Origin: Halioglobus sp.
Lineage (GTDB): Bacteria > Pseudomonadota > Gammaproteobacteria > Pseudomonadales > Halieaceae
Direction: 5' to 3'
Assembly: GCA_020443345.1 (NCBI GenBank)
Contig: JAGRIH010000055.1
Coordinates: 11,165 to 75,164, forward strand
Length of the DNA: 64,000 nucleotides
Position 1 is the first letter of the stretch; each line of letters starts with the position of its first letter. Below, piece by piece: positions 26,071-35,089 of the stretch. The notes under the pieces were generated by a model. It was not told the DNA's origin, made no database searches, and saw only the letters and a list, made by a program, of their open reading frames with translations. Position numbers and translations under genes: made by a program.

Positions 26071-27947
26071 GGGCGATACCACAGCGGCGAGGTGTAGGCG
26101 CGTTCCACGGTGATCATGGGTACCTCCTGCGGCATGTTCACGCGATAGCGCGCGGCATCATAGGCGGTCCAGCGCGGCGTGGGAATTTCCAGTACGCGCG
26201 CGTAGTAGAACGCCGGCTGCTGCGGGTCGAACTGCGGATCGCGCCACACCGTCGCGAGCTCCGCCGCTCCGATACTGTTGTCCCAGGTGGCGGCGGCCAC
26301 ATCCACGGTGTTGCCCACCGCGGGCACCTTGCCGCGCGCATCCCGCGGCCGGCTGTCGCCCTGGCTCCACACCACATCGTAGACCATTTCATGGGCCCTG
26401 CCCTGTGTATCTACCCAGCCCTTGACCATCTGGATGCGATCGAGGTTGGCCCCCAGCGGATCGCGCGCCGCGGCGACCAGGAAGCTCGGCGCGGCCGCAT
26501 CGCCACGCGGCGGCAGCACGGCGCCCATGGGCACGCCCACCTCATAGCCGTGGGCCGCCAGATCGGCGCGCGCAGCATCACGCGCTGCGAAAGACCAGCC
26601 GCCAAACAGACGCACACTGATACGCGAGCCCGTGGTGGCGTATACCTCGCGCCGCTGCAGGGCGTCCCAGATTGCCTCGCGGGTGTTGGCTGTGGCCCAC
26701 ACCGCGGCATAGCCCGAAGCGGTCTGCTCCCAGCCGAGCACCTGCCAGTCTTTTGCCTTCCCCACGGGAGTTTTCCAGCGCTCCGGCGCGGGTTCCACGC
26801 CGCTGTGCTTGCCGAAAAAGTTGTCTTCGGCGGGGGTGGACAGGCCGGTGTGGGAGTCGGTGGAGCCGATGAGGCCGAACTGGTAGGGGTTGGCGCCGAC
26901 TTGCCGCTGCAGTTGCAGACCCAGCTTGAGTGCGGCACGGGCGTATTCGTGGGGCAGCATGGCCGGGGTTTTCGGTGTGCCGAAGAAATTGGCGGCATCC
27001 CAGGTCTCGTAGTCGGCAAATTCGTCGTCGGGGGACAGCAGCGGGTGGGTTTCGCCGTCGCCTTTCATCTGGGTCACCTCGTACACCGGCTCCCAGCGGC
27101 TGCGCAGCCGCGCGTAGTCTGCATCGAGAGCGGCGCCTGAGTCAGTGGTTTCTGCCGGGAACATCAGGCCGTTACTCAAATTGCCATTGTGGGGAATGGC
27201 CAGCACCCGGCCCCCTGTCGATTTTTCATACGCGGCCATGTGGGCCCACAGATCTTCCGGACGATCGCTGTCGAACGCGGTGAGCGGCGCCATCTGGCCT
27301 GCCCGCTCTTCACCGTCCCGAAACAGCACCACCCGATGCAGGTTGTTGCCCTGCGGCGCCGCCGTCCACTCGTAGCCGTGCAGGGCGGTAAACTGTCCGG
27401 GCCGATTGTGGCGCTCACTAATAGACAGCAGTTCCCGCCAGATGTCGAGCTGCAGGTCGGGGCTGGCCAGTTCGGTCAGTTTGCGAAAGATGGCGCGGCG
27501 CTGTTGTCCGTCGTGAAAGTAGGCGCTGAACTCGGCCTGCTGTGCCGGCGTGCCGTGCAGCATCCGGTTCCAGTTGGCTGCCGCGTCGTCGCGCAGCAGC
27601 GCGCCGTCGCCGTCCTGCACGCGCTGCATGATGCCCAGGGACTCCGCGTGATCGGCAATCACCATGAAGTCCAGCGGCCGCGCCAGTCGGACTCGCTGGC
27701 CCCAACTGCTGGTGACCACCTCGCCCATGGCAAAACGATAGGCGGTGTCGGGGTCCAGGCGCACACCGAAACCAAAGGCGTCGGTGGAGAAACTGGTGTG
27801 CAGGTGCGTGTCGCCCCACAGCAGGCGCGAGGGGCTTGCACTAGCGGCGGCATGGGGTGAATAGCTCGGCTCGGGGGCCGCCACCGGTGTGTGTGTTGCG
27901 CCCAGCAGTGTGCTCAACAGTAGCATGGATGGGAGTATTCTGCTCAT
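26067..27947 (-). CDS. DUF3604 protein, exported, with PHP-type metal site (copy 1)
   Basis: The 626-residue protein starts at the ATG at 27947 behind a strong AAGGAGAG site; a 29-residue in-frame upstream extension is Arg-rich and spurious. A Sec signal peptide covers about residues 1-23. The PHP-like motifs are GDTHLHTSFSTDA (His48, His50), VIADHAESLG near 98, IPHNGNLSNGLMFP, and GSTDSHTGLS. It shares long matching blocks with the next gene, which begins inside its stop codon. It lies 67 bases after the PhoD-like gene. The substrate is unknown; phosphoester hydrolysis is suggested by the motifs and the PhoD neighbour. Confidence 0.88.
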   Translation of the reverse strand: MSRILPSMLLLSTLLGATHTPVAAPEPSYSPHAAASASPSRLLWGDTHLHTSFSTDAFGFGVRLDPDTAYRFAMGEVVTSSWGQRVRLARPLDFMVIADHAESLGIMQRVQDGDGALLRDDAAANWNRMLHGTPAQQAEFSAYFHDGQQRRAIFRKLTELASPDLQLDIWRELLSISERHNRPGQFTALHGYEWTAAPQGNNLHRVVLFRDGEERAGQMAPLTAFDSDRPEDLWAHMAAYEKSTGGRVLAIPHNGNLSNGLMFPAETTDSGAALDADYARLRSRWEPVYEVTQMKGDGETHPLLSPDDEFADYETWDAANFFGTPKTPAMLPHEYARAALKLGLQLQRQVGANPYQFGLIGSTDSHTGLSTPAEDNFFGKHSGVEPAPERWKTPVGKAKDWQVLGWEQTASGYAAVWATANTREAIWDALQRREVYATTGSRISVRLFGGWSFAARDAARADLAAHGYEVGVPMGAVLPPRGDAAAPSFLVAAARDPLGANLDRIQMVKGWVDTQGRAHEMVYDVVWSQGDSRPRDARGKVPAVGNTVDVAAATWDNSIGAAELATVWRDPQFDPQQPAFYYARVLEIPTPRWTAYDAARYRVNMPQEVPMITVERAYTSPLWYRP

Positions 27948-28014
27948 TGTCTCTCTCCTTGGTTTCAGCCTGGCACGTATCTGCGGCATGCGAACAAAAC
28001 AGACGCGGTTGCGG

Positions 28015-29637
28015 TTATGCCGGCGGGCGCTCAATAGTGAAGCGGTGAAAAGGCTGCAGGGTATCTATCGCCGCCAGGGGCTGCGGCGGCCGCCAGGCGA
28101 ACATCCGCACATCGATACGCGCTGGCGTTACATCCAGCAGGCTGAAGCCGTTTTTCTCCAGTGGCGCAAAATGCTGCTCCAGAACCAGCTGCGAGGACAC
28201 CTGCGGCGGCGTATTGCGGATAAACGAGGGGAAGGCCGGCGCGCCGCTCCCCAGGGGGCCTACGCAGAGGCAGTGCACCGGGTTGTCCGCCAGATCCAGG
28301 CTGCCGCTTTTGCGGATCTGTCCCGCCGCAAAGGCGTGCAGGTCGCCGGAGACGATCAGCGGCGCGCGCTCGCGCTGCGCGTGCAGCATCTGCAGCAGTC
28401 GCTGGTGCTGCGACCACCAGCCGCGGGGCCAGTAGGGCTTGGCTGTGGCGATGCCCAGTCGGCCGTCGGCCTGTAATACGTCCGGATACCATTCGCCCCA
28501 CTTGCCGGCGGACCAGCCCAGCGGTGTGGACGGTATGTGCAGCAGTTGCGCGGTGTGCAGCGCGGCGGTGCGCGTGGCCAGCCAGCTTTCGGCCGCCGGC
28601 GGGATCATTGTGGCTGTCGCTCCTTTCAGCGTGGCATAGCGCTTGGTGTCGTACAGCAGTGCTTCTAGCAGGCGGCCGTAACGCAGGGTGCCGAAGACCT
28701 CGGAGCAGCCCGGGCGCCGGTCGGGGGCGGCGCTACCGGGCAGCCAGTCGGGGCGCGTCGCGTCGGCCAGGAACTCGGGATAGTAAAGGTGCTGGGTGGT
28801 GCGCGCCAGATCCAGCATGTGCCGATCCGGGGGGAGGGTGACCAACTGGTCCGAGGCCTCGTCGTTTTCAAACAGGTCGTGGTCATCCGTGAGAAAAAAA
28901 ACCGGGGTGGAGCGCAGCCGCACGCCGTACAGGGCGGCGATCTGCGCGTCGACGATGCGGGTCAGGCGCTGCTCGTTGGCTGTGCCCAGCGCCGGCCGGG
29001 TCGGGTCGAGTTGGCCGTAGCTCGCATGCATTGCCCGCGCCGCCTCGGCAAAGGCCCGCGGCTTGTTTTGACTGGTGATCTGGTCCCAGTACACGTGGTC
29101 GCCGTTGGCGATCACCACGTCCGGCGCAAAGGCCAGGCCCCGCTGCAGCAGCCGCTGGCGCGCCGCCAGCGACAGGAAAAAAGTCGTGCCGTCGGCAGTG
29201 GCCATGGCTTCATCGCCGCCGGCGCAGGTGTAGGCCAGGATGCGCAGGGTTGCCGCCGGTGCATCCGGCGGGGGGAACGTGCGCAGCGGCCAGGGGTCGG
29301 TGAGGGGTGTGCCCGCGCTGTCTTGAAGCTGTAACTCGTGACTCGTCTGCGGCGTCAGGTGGCGGCAGTGAAACTGCCAGAAACGCCCCTGGGTATCGCT
29401 GGGCGAGCCCCTCACCAGCCACTTGCCCACTCGCAGCGCGGGTGCATCCCGGCGCGGTTTGGTAAACGAGACCTTGAGCAGGATTTCAGTGTGGTTGACG
29501 GTGGGCAGCAGGTGCTGCACCGCGTTGCGCCCCCAGCCGCGCTCCGCTGCGGCGGCCAGTCCGGAGCCCAGCAGCGCCGTTCCACCGAGCAGTCGGATCA
29601 GTTCGCGGCGCGTGAGTTGCCAGGGGCGGTAGCGCAT
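28015..29637 (-). CDS. PhoD-like metallophosphoesterase, Tat-exported
   Basis: The 540-residue protein has an N-terminal TRRELIRLLGG motif followed by a hydrophobic stretch, consistent with a twin-arginine signal. The metallophosphoesterase motifs are ANGDHVYWDQ near 175, TDDHDLFEND near 250 and SGDLHAFAAG near 455, as in PhoD-type alkaline phosphatases/phosphodiesterases. The ATG at 29637 is preferred over a GTG two codons earlier because GAGGTG lies eight bases upstream. PhoD enzymes hydrolyse phosphodiesters in the periplasm using iron and calcium. It lies 79 bases after a TonB-dependent receptor and before the two DUF3604 genes, which suggests a joint uptake and hydrolysis unit. Confidence 0.88.
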   Translation of the reverse strand: MRYRPWQLTRRELIRLLGGTALLGSGLAAAAERGWGRNAVQHLLPTVNHTEILLKVSFTKPRRDAPALRVGKWLVRGSPSDTQGRFWQFHCRHLTPQTSHELQLQDSAGTPLTDPWPLRTFPPPDAPAATLRILAYTCAGGDEAMATADGTTFFLSLAARQRLLQRGLAFAPDVVIANGDHVYWDQITSQNKPRAFAEAARAMHASYGQLDPTRPALGTANEQRLTRIVDAQIAALYGVRLRSTPVFFLTDDHDLFENDEASDQLVTLPPDRHMLDLARTTQHLYYPEFLADATRPDWLPGSAAPDRRPGCSEVFGTLRYGRLLEALLYDTKRYATLKGATATMIPPAAESWLATRTAALHTAQLLHIPSTPLGWSAGKWGEWYPDVLQADGRLGIATAKPYWPRGWWSQHQRLLQMLHAQRERAPLIVSGDLHAFAAGQIRKSGSLDLADNPVHCLCVGPLGSGAPAFPSFIRNTPPQVSSQLVLEQHFAPLEKNGFSLLDVTPARIDVRMFAWRPPQPLAAIDTLQPFHRFTIERPPA

Positions 29638-29716
29638 TGGCACACCTCGCAGAAACGGTCGGAGACCGCCGGTTGCTGTCCGCGCGCAGTGCCGGCGCCC
29701 GGCGCGCGGACGCGCA

Positions 29717-31999
29717 TCAGAAAAAGTAATTCAGCTTCACATTCCAGGTTTTGGGCGCGCCCAGGACACAGCGCTGCACCATGGTGTTCTGCGCCGCATC
29801 CAGGGCGCCGAGCTGGGCGCCGAATGGCTGGTCGTAGATGGTCAGGCAGTAGTCCTCGTCGGTGAGGTTGTTGCCGAACAGGGTCACCGACCAGTCGCCG
29901 GAGGCGGCGCGGATACCCACCCGGGCATTCACCAGCGAGTAGGCGTCCTGCACTGACTGCGGGTTGTTGTTGGACACGCCGCCGAGGTTCTGCTCGTCGA
30001 TCCAGCTCCAGCTCGCACCGACAAACCACTGCGTACCGCCGGTGAGGTCGGCGCTCCAGTCGGCTGACAGAGAGCTCTGCCACTCGGGCGAGTAGGGTTT
30101 GGATTCACCCTCCAGGTCCTGGGGCGGGCCGCCGGGCAGGCCGGGGGCATTATCGAATTCCAGGTACTCAGAATCCAGGTAACTGATGCCGGCGCGCAGC
30201 GACAACTGTTCCAGCGGCGCCCAGGCCAGGTCCGCCTCCACGCCCTGCTGGCGCACTTCACCGGCATTGACCACCACGAAACTCAGGCCGTCGAACAGGC
30301 GATCCTGGAAATCCTCCAGGTCGGTGCGGTAAGCGGTGACGTTGGCCGTCATGGTACCGTCCAGCAGCGTGCTCTTGATGCCCAGCTCGAAGTTGCTGGC
30401 TTCCTCGGGCCCGAATATCCGCTTCTCCTCACCCAGTGCCACGTTGCCGCCCTCGGAGTTGAAGCCGCCCGATTTGTAACCGGTGGACGCGGTGGCGAAC
30501 AGCATGATGTCCTGGGTCACGAACCAGTTGACGTTCCCGAACCAGGTGGACTTTTCATCCGAACGCTCCATGCCCAGGACCGTTTCATTGGTGCGCACCA
30601 GCGCCCCGAACGGGTTATTGACGACCTGATCGAAGTCGCCGTCTTTTTCATCCTTGGTATAGCGGGCGCCCAGGGTCAGTGTAAACGCCTCGCTCAGATT
30701 CCACGTGGCCTGACCGAACACAGCGATGCTGTCCAGGTCCTGAGTAAACAGGCTTTCCACCATGCGGTCCTGTTGCAGGGTGTCGCACAGCGCGCCCTGG
30801 GGCCCGCCGACCAGCGCGGCAACCGTCGGCGTACAGTAATCCTCGCCCGCGTCAAAGGCCTGGTCGATGGTGTACTCCTCCTCGTAGTAAAACAGGCCGG
30901 CTACCCAGTCGATGGTCTCGCCGCCCGGGGAGATCAACTGAAATTCCTGGGAGCGGGTTTCCGTTTCATACAAGGTATCGCGCAGTACCATGTTTGCCGG
31001 TATGCGCAGCGCGCTCTCGTACACATCGGCCTCCCACTCGCGGTAGGCCGTGATGGAGCGCAGGCGGATGCCGTTGCTGAAATCGTAGTTGATATCAACC
31101 GCCAGGCCGGACTGCTCGTCGTGCAGGTCATCCAGGTGTTCCTGGCTGACATCGTGGTCGTAACTGTCCCTGGTGGTTACCCCATTGCCGAACAGCGCCT
31201 TGAGGGTACCGTCCAGGCGCGGGTTGGCAGTGGAGTTCAGTACCTCGATGGCGCCGCCCCCGGCATCGATTTCGGAATAATCGGCGGTCACCAGGACCGA
31301 CAGCCTGTCGGAGAGATCGAAGCTGACCTTGCCGCGGATATTGGTGTCCTCCCGCGCCCCGAACTCATCGCCGGTGAGGATGTTCTCGCCGTAGCCGTCC
31401 CGGTCGGCGTATTTGACCGCGAGGCGCCCGGCGATTTTATCGGTGAAGGGTGTATTGAATACACCACCGACTTCGAGGGCGTCGTAGTCACCGTAGCCGA
31501 TTTCCACCATGCCCTCGGTCTCGTAGGAGGGGTTGTTGGTGGTCACGTTGAGGGCGCCCATCGGGGTGTTGCGTCCGAACAGGGTGCCCTGGGGGCCGCG
31601 CAGGACTTCGAACGAAGCGATATCCAGCAACTGGCCGATGACTGCGCCGGGACGGGGGTAGTACACACCATCGATGAACACGCCCACGCTGGGCTCGATG
31701 CCGCTGTTGCCCACCGAACCGATGCCGCGGATGGCGATGCGGTTGTTGGTTTGCTGGGACGAGTTGGAGATGGTGAAGTTGGGCGTGAGGCGCGCCACGT
31801 CCTCCACGGTTTTAACGCCGTTTTCCTCGAGGTAGGCACCGGAAAACGCCGTGATTGAAATGGGGACGTCCTGTATATCCTGGGCGCGTTTCTGCGCCGT
31901 GACCAGCACCTCTTCCAGCTTTGGCTGGGCCAGAGCTACCTGCGCGGCCGTCAGGGCCACGGCGAGCGTTGACAGTCTGAACAGCGTTGTATTCACCAT
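29717..31999 (-). CDS. TonB-dependent outer-membrane receptor
   Basis: The 760-residue receptor has a signal peptide (cleavage after VALAQ, about residue 25). The plug domain starts with LEEVLVTAQKRAQDIQDVP and contains RGIGSVGNSGIEPSVGVFIDG and LRGPQGTLFGRNTPMGALNV. A 22-strand barrel follows, ending in Phe (NVKLNYFF). The ATG at 31999 has GGAG seven bases upstream; an ATG four codons earlier lacks one. The plug type (AQKR box) is shared with receptors for diverse organic substrates. It probably imports the compound handled by the PhoD-like and DUF3604 proteins encoded downstream on the same strand. Confidence 0.94.
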   Translation of the reverse strand: MVNTTLFRLSTLAVALTAAQVALAQPKLEEVLVTAQKRAQDIQDVPISITAFSGAYLEENGVKTVEDVARLTPNFTISNSSQQTNNRIAIRGIGSVGNSGIEPSVGVFIDGVYYPRPGAVIGQLLDIASFEVLRGPQGTLFGRNTPMGALNVTTNNPSYETEGMVEIGYGDYDALEVGGVFNTPFTDKIAGRLAVKYADRDGYGENILTGDEFGAREDTNIRGKVSFDLSDRLSVLVTADYSEIDAGGGAIEVLNSTANPRLDGTLKALFGNGVTTRDSYDHDVSQEHLDDLHDEQSGLAVDINYDFSNGIRLRSITAYREWEADVYESALRIPANMVLRDTLYETETRSQEFQLISPGGETIDWVAGLFYYEEEYTIDQAFDAGEDYCTPTVAALVGGPQGALCDTLQQDRMVESLFTQDLDSIAVFGQATWNLSEAFTLTLGARYTKDEKDGDFDQVVNNPFGALVRTNETVLGMERSDEKSTWFGNVNWFVTQDIMLFATASTGYKSGGFNSEGGNVALGEEKRIFGPEEASNFELGIKSTLLDGTMTANVTAYRTDLEDFQDRLFDGLSFVVVNAGEVRQQGVEADLAWAPLEQLSLRAGISYLDSEYLEFDNAPGLPGGPPQDLEGESKPYSPEWQSSLSADWSADLTGGTQWFVGASWSWIDEQNLGGVSNNNPQSVQDAYSLVNARVGIRAASGDWSVTLFGNNLTDEDYCLTIYDQPFGAQLGALDAAQNTMVQRCVLGAPKTWNVKLNYFF

Positions 32000-32096
32000 A
32001 TTGATCTCCATTGGTATAAGTTATTTTTGCGGCAATTGATGCGCCTTACACTGGGGGCGCCACCGGGCGGAGGGACCGGGTACACGTAAACGGCAC

Positions 32097-32144
32097 GACA
32101 ATACTACGATATTTGTCCCGGGGTATTTGTCATTAATGCGACAA
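32097..32144. promoter_or_regulatory. Cluster of GACAA/TTGTC half-sites upstream of the TonB receptor
   Basis: Four half-sites occur in 48 bases: GACAA at 32097-32101, TTGTC at 32113-32117, TTGTC at 32127-32131 and GACAA at 32140-32144. They form one GACAA-N11-TTGTC pair and one TTGTC-N8-GACAA pair. They lie about 100-145 bases upstream of the receptor start and could bind the divergently encoded LysR regulator or another factor. Confidence 0.4.
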
Positions 32145-32340
32145 TTGGAAGAAACTGTCACCCCCGCTATTTCTTGTTCTGCGTCGAGTGCATCCGTGCT
32201 TTGCCCGAGCCGGCGGGGCCCGCACGGCCTCAACAGTACAACACAATCGTTGCGCGGAGTAATCTCAGAAATCGTGTTTTTTCACGCCTGTGGGTTGACG
32301 CGTCGGCTAAGGAGGGGATGCAGCATAACTGGAGTGTGCG

Positions 32341-32367
32341 CCGGGGCGCGGTGGTGCCGCGCCCCGG
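32341..32367 (-). terminator. GC-rich hairpin after the small membrane-peptide gene
   Basis: A perfect 11-base-pair stem (32341-32351 with 32357-32367, TGGTG loop) starts eight bases past the stop codon of the minus-strand 48-residue gene. There is no T-tract, so it may be a transcript-stabilising or Rho-assisted structure rather than an intrinsic terminator. Confidence 0.45.
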
Positions 32368-32374
32368 CAGGCGG

Positions 32375-32521
32375 TCAATTGGCAGGGCGGTTACAGCACG
32401 TGCCCGCCATGCCCTGCTTATCGGCGTCTGTGCCCGGGTCTGGGTGGGCCTGCGCACCGTGGCGCTCCTGCCAGATGGCCAGGGCCAGTATTGCAGCATA
32501 AAGTGACAGTATTAAGCCCAT
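32375..32521 (-). CDS. Small single-pass membrane peptide, 48 residues
   Basis: An ATG at 32521 is preceded by a very good GGAGGT ribosome site with a seven-base spacer. The predicted peptide has one hydrophobic helix (MGLILSLYAAILALAIW) followed by a polar tail of about 30 residues with two adjacent cysteines near the C-terminus (TCCNRP). I do not recognise the family. It lies between the LysR gene (divergent) and the TonB receptor (same strand, 375 bases downstream), and a strong hairpin follows its stop. It may be an accessory membrane peptide of the receptor cluster. Confidence 0.6.
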   Translation of the reverse strand: MGLILSLYAAILALAIWQERHGAQAHPDPGTDADKQGMAGTCCNRPAN

Positions 32522-32625
32522 GATGATTACCTCCGTTGCAGTGTGCTGTGCAGCGATTTGCTCAGCACATGAACCAATGTAGGGGCGGCGACAGTATTCT
32601 TCAAATGGCATATATTCAGCTCTTG

Positions 32626-32642
32626 TATGAACAGTATTCATA
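32626..32642. promoter_or_regulatory. Candidate LysR-type operator
   Basis: TATGAA (32626-32631) and TTCATA (32637-32642) form a perfect inverted repeat around CAGTA, the dyad type bound by LysR proteins. It overlaps a direct repeat, ACAGTATTC(T/A), found at 32591-32600 and 32631-32640. It lies 22 bases before the LysR GTG start and about 105 bases upstream of the divergent small gene, as expected for autoregulation and control of the minus-strand unit. Confidence 0.55.
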
Positions 32643-32663
32643 TCGTGTATAGGTCCTGACATT

Positions 32664-33650
32664 GTGGATATCAGAGAATTGAGTCGGCTCGACCTGAATC
32701 TGCTGGTGGCGCTGGAAGCCCTGCTGGAAGAGCGCAATGTCTCCCTGGCTGCCGAGCGGCTGTTTATCACCCAGTCCGCCATGAGCAAGACCCTGGGGCG
32801 GCTGCGCGAGTTGTTCGGGGATCCCTTGTTTGTGCGCAAGGCATCGCGCATGATCCCGACGCCGCGGGCTGAACAACTGGCCCGGGAGTTGCCGCAGGTA
32901 TTGCTGGCGGTGCAGCGTATGCTGCGGCCGACGGAGTTCGATCCGCAGACCTGGGAAGGGGAATTGAGTGTGTTGGTGCAGGGCCACATGGGTGTCTGGT
33001 TCCTGCCGCAACTGCTCAAACGCCTGCGCGGCAGCGCCCCCCATGTGCGGATTCACGCCATCTCCACGGCCCCGGATACCCTGGAAATGCTGGCCGATGG
33101 GCGCCTGGATTTTGCCGTGCAGGTGGAACACCACAGCTATCCGCCGGGCTATGACCTGACCACACTGGGCTTCGCGCCGCCGATGCTGCTGGCCCGCGCC
33201 GGTCATCCCCTGCAGGGGCGCGACCTGTCCTGGGAGCAGGTGCTGGAGTATCCCCAGGTTATGTTGATTATCCGGGAACTGGATGAAATCCAGTTTCTGG
33301 CACAGCAGGATTCACCCTTCCTGCGGCATGAACGGGCCGTGGTGCCGCACCTGCACACCGACAACCTCTATACCGCGATACAGGTGGTGCGCAACTCGGA
33401 CTACCTGTTCCCCGCGCCGCCCATGTTCCTGGAGCAGGACGAGTTGTCCCGGGACCTGATTGCACTGCCGCTGCCCGGCGGCGAGGAAGTGTCGATGCGC
33501 TATGTGGTGATCACGCACGAACGGCTCAGGCATTCGGCGATCCACGATTTCCTGTACGGGGAAATCCTGGCAACCACCGAGTGTTTCCGCCGGCGCTACG
33601 GCCTGCCCACACTGCAGGAAATGCGCGCCCAGCGGAATCTGGCATACTGA
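32664..33650 (+). CDS. LysR-family transcriptional regulator (NodD-like group)
   Basis: The 328-residue protein has the LysR winged helix-turn-helix at residues 8-66 (LDLNLLVALEALLEERNVSLAA and ITQSAMSKTLGRLRELFGDPLF). An effector-binding domain extends from about 95 to the end. The DLNLL opening and the PLFVR boundary place it near the NodD/NahR/LinR group, members of which often respond to aromatic or lipophilic inducers. The GTG start at 32664 follows AGGTCC. It is divergent from the small membrane peptide and TonB receptor cluster, its most likely target. The candidate dyad at 32626-32642 supports autoregulation. Confidence 0.93.
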   Translation: MDIRELSRLDLNLLVALEALLEERNVSLAAERLFITQSAMSKTLGRLRELFGDPLFVRKASRMIPTPRAEQLARELPQVLLAVQRMLRPTEFDPQTWEGELSVLVQGHMGVWFLPQLLKRLRGSAPHVRIHAISTAPDTLEMLADGRLDFAVQVEHHSYPPGYDLTTLGFAPPMLLARAGHPLQGRDLSWEQVLEYPQVMLIIRELDEIQFLAQQDSPFLRHERAVVPHLHTDNLYTAIQVVRNSDYLFPAPPMFLEQDELSRDLIALPLPGGEEVSMRYVVITHERLRHSAIHDFLYGEILATTECFRRRYGLPTLQEMRAQRNLAY

Positions 33651-33655
33651 TGGTG

Positions 33656-35089
33656 TCAGGCGCTGCGCGCCGATCGACTGGCGCTGGACCTGGGCATTTT
33701 TCGATGTCGGTAGCCCAGTGACGCGAGCGTAATCAGGCTGAGGCAAACGAGAAGGAACAAGTCCAGCCGGATGCTCCCCAGATGTTCCGGCACAATGCCT
33801 GTTACCGAGCCGAGAAATGCCGCAAGGGCCACGGCTGTCGCGGCGACAATTTCCACCCCGGGTGGATGGCGGGTAAGAATTGCTGCCAGCACCAGCGGCG
33901 CCATCATTGCGGTACCGGCAAAACTCACTCTGGCCAGCATGACCAGCTGGTCGCCGCTCAGGATCGCGACGACAAATCCCGCCACCGCAAAACATACAAT
34001 GGCAAGCTTGGTGATTCTCATGACTGTTTGTTCATCGCCGCCCAGTAGAGAGCGCAGTTCCGTTCCCAGCGCAAATATCTGCGAGTCGGCAGTGGACATG
34101 GCGGCGGCGATCAAGCCAATGGCCACCGCGGCGGCAACAACGGGCGCCTGGTCAAAAATGATGGTGTTGGAAAGAAAGTCGATAATTGATGAGTCCGCGT
34201 AGTAAACGGCGCCATACATGCCGATTGGAACAATCAGAAGTATCAGTAGCAGGGCAAAAAGGCCGACCGCCACGGCCATCTGATGCGTGGTGCGCATATC
34301 GCGAATGATCACCAGGCGGGTGGTCAATTGTGGCTGTGTGACGGGGACCATCAAGATGACCAGGAACGACGCCAGCAAAAATTGCGTCGAAAACAGTCCC
34401 TCGGGCCCCGGCACCGATAACAGAGCAGCGTTTTCGACTTTGACCCTTGCAAACATCTCGGCGACGCCTCCGAAATTTTCCACACACCCGTAGGCGATGA
34501 CGGCGGTAACCGTAAAAAGCACTGTCCCCTGCAAAGCATCGCTATAGATAATGGCCTTCAGTCCTCCCAGTTCGCTGTAGACCAACATTGCGATTACGAT
34601 GCTCAGTATCCAACCCCAGACCGGCAATGTTTCGGGGAACACCGCGTTGAGAAATATCCCTATGCCCCTGACCTGCACGGCGATATAGGGAACCAGGAAA
34701 ACGAAAACACCGGCCAGGTAGAGATAGCCCGCCCAGCGGCTTCCGTAGCAGTCACGCATGAGTCCCGCTACACCCTTAAAGCCTTTCTCCGTGGCGCGGC
34801 GCCGCAGATGAAACGCGAACCAGACGATGACAAAGGCCATCCCCGCGTCTGCCACCGCCAGAAATATCCAGGAGCCGATACCGTGAGTGCGGAAAAAGTC
34901 CGGCATCCCCAGTAACGTGAAGGTACTGAACAGGGTTGCCGCAAACGTCAGAAATCCGAAAAACAGACCGATATTCGATCCGGCCATGACATAGTCATCG
35001 GCCGTACTGATGCGCCTTCTGGCGTCGATGGTCGCATAGACCAGCAAAGCCACATAGGCGCCGCCCAGAATGATCAGCCAGGTGATCAT
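33656..35089 (-). CDS. Sodium:solute symporter (SSS family)
   Basis: The 477-residue inner-membrane protein has about 13 hydrophobic helices. The motif GGLKAIIYSDALQGTVLF near residue 175 is the SSS signature (compare WTDxxQ in the family). A conserved AAAMSTADSQIFALGTEL near 335 holds the Ser/Thr-Ser/Asp cluster expected for the second sodium site. The ATG at 35089 shares an ATGA overlap with the stop of the small DUF3311-like gene, so the two are translationally coupled. Members carry organic acids, amino acids or sugars. The neighbouring catabolic genes suggest it imports the substrate of the island or a cleavage product of it. Confidence 0.9.
   Translation of the reverse strand: MITWLIILGGAYVALLVYATIDARRRISTADDYVMAGSNIGLFFGFLTFAATLFSTFTLLGMPDFFRTHGIGSWIFLAVADAGMAFVIVWFAFHLRRRATEKGFKGVAGLMRDCYGSRWAGYLYLAGVFVFLVPYIAVQVRGIGIFLNAVFPETLPVWGWILSIVIAMLVYSELGGLKAIIYSDALQGTVLFTVTAVIAYGCVENFGGVAEMFARVKVENAALLSVPGPEGLFSTQFLLASFLVILMVPVTQPQLTTRLVIIRDMRTTHQMAVAVGLFALLLILLIVPIGMYGAVYYADSSIIDFLSNTIIFDQAPVVAAAVAIGLIAAAMSTADSQIFALGTELRSLLGGDEQTVMRITKLAIVCFAVAGFVVAILSGDQLVMLARVSFAGTAMMAPLVLAAILTRHPPGVEIVAATAVALAAFLGSVTGIVPEHLGSIRLDLFLLVCLSLITLASLGYRHRKMPRSSASRSARSA

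Larger units (their letters stand above)
32000..32374. other. 375-base region upstream of the TonB receptor
   Basis: No gene is seen here. The stretch contains a cluster of GACAA/TTGTC half-sites (32097-32144, listed separately) and a perfect 11-base-pair hairpin at 32341-32367 just after the small membrane-peptide gene. The remainder (32160-32335) shows no motif I can support. The receptor promoter should lie in the left half, but no clear -35/-10 pair was found. Confidence 0.6.
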
